Part shown: piece after piece, positions 1 through 7,839 of the stretch
Layout: each line of letters opens with the position of its first letter
How positions within the stretch are numbered: position 1 is the stretch's first letter
NCBI GenBank assembly: GCA_945876305.1
Contig: CAMCOB010000063.1
Coordinates: 1 to 7,839, forward strand
DNA: 7,839 bases
Direction of reading: 5' to 3'
Source: Bifidobacterium breve
GTDB taxonomy: Bacteria; Actinomycetota; Thermoleophilia; Miltoncostaeales; Miltoncostaeaceae
Notes under the pieces: model-generated
What the model was told of the DNA's origin: nothing
What the model saw: the letters and a program-made list of their open reading frames with translations, nothing else
Database searches by the model: none
Program-made: the position numbers and the translations under genes

Positions 1-1658
1 TGCAGAGCTTCGACTCGGCGTACGGCATCGCGGGGCGCAATGCCTACGGCAACCTCACCAACCACGGCGAGCTGGTGGCGCAGACGGTCTATGACTACGC
101 GCCAAAGGCCACCTACGTGTTCGTCAATTACCACACGGAGCAGGACTTCCAGGCGGCGGTGGACTGGCTGATCCAGCGCCATCCCGACGTCGTGGTGCAC
201 AGCAACAGCTTTCTCGAGGGGCCGTTCGACGGTACCGGAGCCGCCGCGCAGGCCGTTGATCGCGCGAGTGCATCGGGGATCAGTTGGGTCAACTCCGCTG
301 GCAACTACGCCGAGAAGCACTGGCAGGGCCCGTGGGTCGATGCCAATCAGGACGACACGCTCGACTGGCCGACGACCGGGGAGTGGACGTTCGACGCCAC
401 GGCAAACTCGCCCATCACGTTTGCGCTGTCATGGAACCAGGATCAAGGTGCCGAGATCACCGACCTTGACCTGGCCCTTGACCACCGCGAGGCAGATGGC
501 ACGTGGACCGAGGTGGCGAGTTCACGCGACAGTCAGCTGACTGGTGCCCGATCGGCCGAGCGTATTACCAACTACCTGTCGCCCACTGGCGGGACCTTCC
601 GGCTGCGCGTGGTCCTGGCGGCCGGTCCGCCCCCGGGCGATGACCTCACGCTGTTCTCCCGTGAGGTCATGCTTGATGCCCTCGGCGATCCCGCTCCCAG
701 CAGCGTGCCCACGCCGGGCGATGCCGAGAGCGCCATCACCGTGGGCGCGGTGGACTGGTCGAACAACGCGCTCAAGGCGTACTCGTCACGTGGCCCAACT
801 GACGACGGCCGCATAAAGCCCGATGTGGTTGCCCCTACCAATACGCGCGTGAGCACCGCCACGGGACCGAAGTCGGTGGGCGGAACATCGAACGCGGCAC
901 CGAACACGGCGGGTGCCCTCGCGCTACTCATCGGTGCCCGTCGGGCAGCGGGCGCACCACTTGATCCGGTGTCGGCGAAGTCGCTCCTTATGGGGGATGC
1001 ACTTGATCTGGGCGACCCGGGGCCCGACATGTCGTTCGGTGCGGGCCGCATCCGTATGGATGTGGACCCGCCGGTCATCAGCCTGTCCGCGGCGTCGCGT
1101 ATCGCCCTCGCGGCGCGATTTGCCACGCCACCGCTACGCGTTGAGGCATCGGTACAGGATTCGTCACGCCTGCTGCAGTGGGCGGTGTCGGTGGATGGTG
1201 GCCAGGTGGTGCGTCGTGGGGGCGAGAACCCGCCGTCGGTCATGATCGGCCGGGCGCGGCTGCCCGATGGCCCTCATGTGGTGGAGATCTCGGCCACCGA
1301 CTGGGTGGGCAACACGGGAACAATCCGCACGAACGTCTCGGTGGACTCCCGCAAGCCGCGGGTGCGTCATTTGCGGGTGCAGCGAACCGTTGCCGCCATC
1401 CCGCGCATCGCAGCCGGGCAGCCACGTAGTGCGCACGCGCTGGTGGATGTTCGGGACTACGGGACGGTACGTCTGGCCATCACGCTTACCCGGGCATCCT
1501 CCCGTCCCATCCGCCGCGTGACCGACGTCGCGGCCACTGGACCGGTGAGCATTCCGCTTGGCGTGGTGCCCCCCGGCCGCTACGCGGTGACCCTCGATGC
1601 CACCGACCGGGCAGGGCATCTGACCCACGCGCGCCACGCGATCGTGATCGGCCGGTAG
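1..1658 (+). CDS. Secreted subtilisin-like (S8) serine protease with Ig-like C-terminal modules, 5' truncated
   Basis: The reading frame is open from the window edge (first full codon at 3), so the gene begins upstream; the GTG at 75 is not its start. Numbering from the codon at 3, 551 residues are visible. Three subtilase landmarks appear in order: a catalytic His in 'NHGELVAQ' (residue 21, codon 63-65), the oxyanion Asn in 'NSAGN' (residue 101, codon 303-305), and the catalytic Ser in 'GGTSNAAPNTAG' (residue 296, codon 888-890), preceded by 'SSRGPTDDGRIKPDVVAP'. The catalytic Asp and any signal peptide are off the window. Between Asn and Ser lies an insert of about 120 residues (about 105-225) with 'DLDLAL', resembling a pre-peptidase-type beta-sandwich. 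After the catalytic domain come two Ig-like modules (about 353-448 and 449-551), each ending in an 'ATDxxG' turn. No anchor or sorting signal is visible at the C-terminus. Inference: an exported endopeptidase; the substrate is unknown. The S8 call is firm; the module boundaries are approximate. Confidence 0.93.
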   Translation, partial: QSFDSAYGIAGRNAYGNLTNHGELVAQTVYDYAPKATYVFVNYHTEQDFQAAVDWLIQRHPDVVVHSNSFLEGPFDGTGAAAQAVDRASASGISWVNSAGNYAEKHWQGPWVDANQDDTLDWPTTGEWTFDATANSPITFALSWNQDQGAEITDLDLALDHREADGTWTEVASSRDSQLTGARSAERITNYLSPTGGTFRLRVVLAAGPPPGDDLTLFSREVMLDALGDPAPSSVPTPGDAESAITVGAVDWSNNALKAYSSRGPTDDGRIKPDVVAPTNTRVSTATGPKSVGGTSNAAPNTAGALALLIGARRAAGAPLDPVSAKSLLMGDALDLGDPGPDMSFGAGRIRMDVDPPVISLSAASRIALAARFATPPLRVEASVQDSSRLLQWAVSVDGGQVVRRGGENPPSVMIGRARLPDGPHVVEISATDWVGNTGTIRTNVSVDSRKPRVRHLRVQRTVAAIPRIAAGQPRSAHALVDVRDYGTVRLAITLTRASSRPIRRVTDVAATGPVSIPLGVVPPGRYAVTLDATDRAGHLTHARHAIVIGR

Positions 1659-1749
1659 CCGTTCCGGGGCGGATCGCCGCGAGTTTTCGCACAATCCCCG
1701 TAAGAGGGTGCGCCGCGCCCCCATCAACATCCCCGAACGAGGTACGGAT

Positions 1750-1974
1750 ATGCCGCTCGAGCGCGAAGTGAAGAGCAAGCTCAGGGACCGGGTGTCCCTT
1801 GCCAACAAGACGAATGTCGAGGAGGTCGCTGCCGAGGTCGAGGCCGCACGCGCGACCCTCGAGCCGGACGACAAGGACTACGCCCGCCTCGGCGGCTGGC
1901 TTGATGACCTTGCGCACGTGGCCGGTGGCAAGATCATCGGCCGCACCGGTGACCCGGGTGGTCTGCAGAGCTGA
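1750..1974 (+). CDS. Small helical hypothetical protein (74 aa)
   Basis: I do not recognise this protein. The ATG at 1750 is preceded by GAGG at 1739-1742 with a 7-nt gap, which favours it over the in-frame GTG at 1708, where no such site is seen. The sequence is highly charged and reads as three helices: about residues 3-18 (MPLEREVKSKL...), 22-36 (NVEEVAAEVEAAR) and 40-57 (DDKDYARLGGWLDDLAHVAG), followed by a Gly-rich tail. There is no signal peptide, membrane segment or cysteine, so it is probably a soluble cytoplasmic protein. It lies 91 bp after the protease stop and converges on the minus-strand gene at 2003-2506. I saw no convincing promoter in the 1659-1749 gap, so either co-transcription with the protease or a weak own promoter is possible. 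Codon use is like the neighbours. Confidence 0.7.
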   Translation: MPLEREVKSKLRDRVSLANKTNVEEVAAEVEAARATLEPDDKDYARLGGWLDDLAHVAGGKIIGRTGDPGGLQS

Positions 1975-1985
1975 TCCACCTTGAA

Positions 1986-2018
1986 GACCCGCCGAGGCGA
2001 CGTCAGCCCCGGCGGGTC
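1986..2018. terminator. Inverted repeat between convergent genes, probable bidirectional terminator
   Basis: GACCCGCCG (1986-1994) is perfectly complementary to CGGCGGGTC (2010-2018). An inner GGC/GCC pair (1996-1998 with 2006-2008) extends the stem after one mismatch and leaves a 7-nt loop. It begins 11 bp after the stop of the 74-aa gene, and its right arm covers the last codons of the minus-strand gene, whose stop codon (2003-2005) is in the loop. Neither side has a real T-tract, so the fold is clear but intrinsic termination is inferred from position and stem strength. Confidence 0.6.
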
Positions 2019-2506
2019 CTCCCGGTGTTTCCCCCTGCGAGCAGACGTTGCAGGCGCCTCGTCTCGGCGAGGGCATTCACCTGGCGCCTGTCGGCTGCGC
2101 TCCAGTGGCCACGGCCCAGGCGTTCCTCGCGACCCTCACGCGCCTCGATCCAGCGCTCATACGACTGGATAAGGCCATTGACGGCATCGGCGAGTGCGAT
2201 TCCCTGCGGCGTGGCCTCGAACGAGCCGCCGTCAACGGTGAGTCCGGCGTCGGGGCGCCACGCCAACTCCTCGTGATCGGACCCCACCACGCGAAGCGCA
2301 TCCGGACCAACCCGCACCTGAACGCCGTGCCATTCCCGCTTGAGTACATTGTTTTCGAGGGCCGGACGGAACCCGAACGCGCGCAGGCGACGCCGCTCCT
2401 GCGGTGAACTCCACACCTGATGGGTGGCATCAAGAAGCGGCACCAGGCGCTCCGTGATGGCTGCAGCCGGTGACGCGCCCGTCGTATCATCGGGGTCCGT
2501 GGACAC
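2003..2506 (-). CDS. Hypothetical protein (167 aa), divergent from rpoB
   Basis: I do not recognise a family. The frame is open up to an ATG at 2638, but I prefer the GTG at 2506. The 44 extra N-terminal residues have an unconvincing composition and would run across the likely rpoB promoter. The GTG has AGGGG only one base upstream, too close for a normal ribosome site, so leaderless translation is possible. From the GTG the protein has a disordered start (STDPDDTTGASPAAA), a helical stretch around residues 17-45 (ITERLVPLLDATHQVW, PQERRRLRAF), a beta-rich middle (VLKREWHGVQVRVGP, LRVVGSDHEELAW, LTVDGGSFEATPQG), a helix (IALADAVNGLIQSYERWIEAR) and a basic C-terminus. No membrane segment or signal peptide is seen. 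Third codon positions are strongly G/C in this frame, as expected of a real gene here. It converges with the 74-aa gene and diverges from rpoB. Confidence 0.72.
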   Translation of the reverse strand: MSTDPDDTTGASPAAAITERLVPLLDATHQVWSSPQERRRLRAFGFRPALENNVLKREWHGVQVRVGPDALRVVGSDHEELAWRPDAGLTVDGGSFEATPQGIALADAVNGLIQSYERWIEAREGREERLGRGHWSAADRRQVNALAETRRLQRLLAGGNTGRTRRG

Positions 2507-2513
2507 GCCCCTG

Positions 2514-2519
2514 AGTATG
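2514..2519 (-). promoter_or_regulatory. Possible -10 box for the 167-aa gene (leaderless)
   Basis: On the minus strand the hexamer CATACT (5 of 6 matches to TATACT) ends 7 nt before the GTG at 2506, the spacing expected if transcription starts at the start codon itself. Leaderless mRNAs are common in actinobacteria. No good -35 box is visible, so this is tentative. Confidence 0.25.
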
Positions 2520-2558
2520 CCGTTTGTGGCGGGCGCGTAGCGCGCGAGGTGGTTCTCG

Positions 2559-2586
2559 ATGCGAAATCCCGTGGAGTGTGTATGAT
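2559..2586 (+). promoter_or_regulatory. Probable rpoBC promoter
   Basis: TATGAT at 2581-2586 matches the TATAAT -10 consensus at 5 of 6 positions and is the best such box in the 253-bp divergent region. The -35 is poor: ATGCGA at 2559-2564 with a 16-bp spacer matches TTGACA at only 3 positions. The GTGTG just upstream of the -10 resembles, but does not exactly match, an extended -10. Transcription would start near 2593, giving a leader of about 165 nt. A promoter is needed here because the upstream gene is on the other strand. Confidence 0.5.
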
Positions 2587-2628
2587 GCCCGTTCCGCCGT
2601 TGTCGCCCCTTTGCGCCTTTCGCCCGGT

Positions 2629-2649
2629 GCGGCGCCATTCGGTGGCCGC
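2629..2649 (+). other. Hairpin in the rpoB leader
   Basis: The RNA can fold into eight base pairs: GCGG (2629-2632) with CCGC (2646-2649), and CGCC (2633-2636) with GGTG (2641-2644), including one G-U pair. G2645 is bulged and ATTC forms the loop. Two wobble pairs and a G-C can extend the base. No T-run follows, so it is not a classical terminator; it could stabilise or regulate the leader. The fold was worked out by eye without energy calculation. Confidence 0.4.
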
Positions 2650-2680
2650 GTCAACGTGCCCGCACTGCTAGCCGCCCACT

Positions 2681-2691
2681 CACACTGTGTG
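2681..2691. repeat. 11-bp palindrome in the rpoB leader
   Basis: CACACTGTGTG is a perfect inverted repeat around a single central base, within the predicted transcribed leader. As DNA it has the symmetry of a small operator half-site pair; as RNA it could form only a 4-bp stem. No second copy was noticed nearby, so chance is a fair explanation. Confidence 0.25.
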
Positions 2692-2700
2692 TTCGTGCCT

Positions 2701-2759
2701 ATGGCGCGTGGCGACGCATATCCGTTCAACACCGAGCTCATGTCAGGAGGCCTCGCGAC

Positions 2760-2763
<4 letters not shown>
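2701..2763 (+). CDS. Possible 20-residue leader ORF overlapping the rpoB start
   Basis: An ATG at 2701 opens a 20-codon frame whose TGA stop (2761-2763) overlaps the TTG start of rpoB (2760-2762). The frame runs through the rpoB ribosome binding site, so its translation could be coupled to rpoB initiation. Against this, no ribosome site precedes the ATG, any TTGA start creates such an overlapping stop, and the frame is also open further upstream, as is common at high GC. Confidence 0.18.
2745..2750 (+). promoter_or_regulatory. Ribosome binding site of rpoB
   Basis: AGGAGG, a full match to the anti-Shine-Dalgarno core, lies 9 nt before the TTG at 2760. It decides the start: the next in-frame ATG (2805, in 'QMEKFLPVPN') lacks such a site and would remove conserved N-terminal residues. 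Confidence 0.85.

Positions 2764-7839
<5,076 letters not shown>

Noticed and set aside
1638..1677. GCGATC/GATCGC inverted repeat around the protease stop, as a terminator
   Set aside because: The outer arms are 6 bp with a 28-nt interior that pairs only weakly (CCGG/CCGG), and no T-run follows; too weak to call.
572..1874. Minus-strand frames of more than 200 residues opposite the protease (572-1243 and 1164-1874)
   Set aside because: The plus strand encodes a clear subtilase with its motifs in order; the opposite frames have low-complexity, Arg/Ser/Pro-rich composition with no recognisable motif.
2048..2407. Plus-strand frame of 119 residues opposite the 167-aa gene
   Set aside because: It starts without a ribosome site and its codon positions fit the minus-strand gene better; that gene has a more protein-like composition.
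2507..2638. N-terminal extension of the 167-aa gene to the ATG at 2638
   Set aside because: The extra residues are basic and irregular, and the extension would cover the likely rpoB promoter.

Overview
The window carries the high-GC DNA of an actinobacterium. The RpoB and RpoC proteins match the actinobacterial pattern: RpoC opens with a four-cysteine zinc site in a strongly conserved N-terminus, RpoB has a short flap region without the large insertion seen in proteobacteria, and RpoB ends in an acidic tail with a 'LLRAAEELGIDLS' block like that of mycobacteria. Details of RpoB (TNSLAG in the rifampicin region, GAGGL in place of GPGGL, and the N-terminal wording around NLIAIQRASFEQFL) suggest the class Thermoleophilia or a near relative. 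That placement comes from memory of the families, not from a search.

Layout, left to right. (1) Bases 1-1658, plus strand: the 3' part of a gene for a secreted subtilisin-type (S8) protease with two Ig-like C-terminal modules. Its N-terminus, including the signal peptide and catalytic Asp, lies outside the window. (2) Bases 1750-1974, plus strand: a 74-residue helical protein of unknown function. (3) Around 1986-2018: a perfect 9-bp inverted repeat where this small gene converges with the next. (4) Bases 2003-2506, minus strand: a 167-residue protein I do not recognise. (5) Bases 2507-2759: a 253-bp divergent intergenic region with a probable rpoB promoter (TATGAT at 2581), a leader of about 165 nt with a strong hairpin, and a strong ribosome binding site. 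(6) Bases 2760-6524, plus strand: complete rpoB starting at TTG. (7) Bases 6521-7839, plus strand: the first 439 codons of rpoC, overlapping rpoB by 4 bp (GTGA).

rpoB and rpoC form the core transcription operon and look translationally coupled. The ribosomal genes rplJ-rplL, often found just upstream, are absent; an unrelated minus-strand gene sits there instead, so the operon must be driven from the intergenic region. The protease and the two small genes have no evident functional link to rpoBC.

I see no new defence, mobile or RNA-guided system. The points most worth checking are a roughly 57-residue helical insertion in RpoB, natural substitutions in the rifampicin region, the rpoB leader, and the two unrecognised small proteins.
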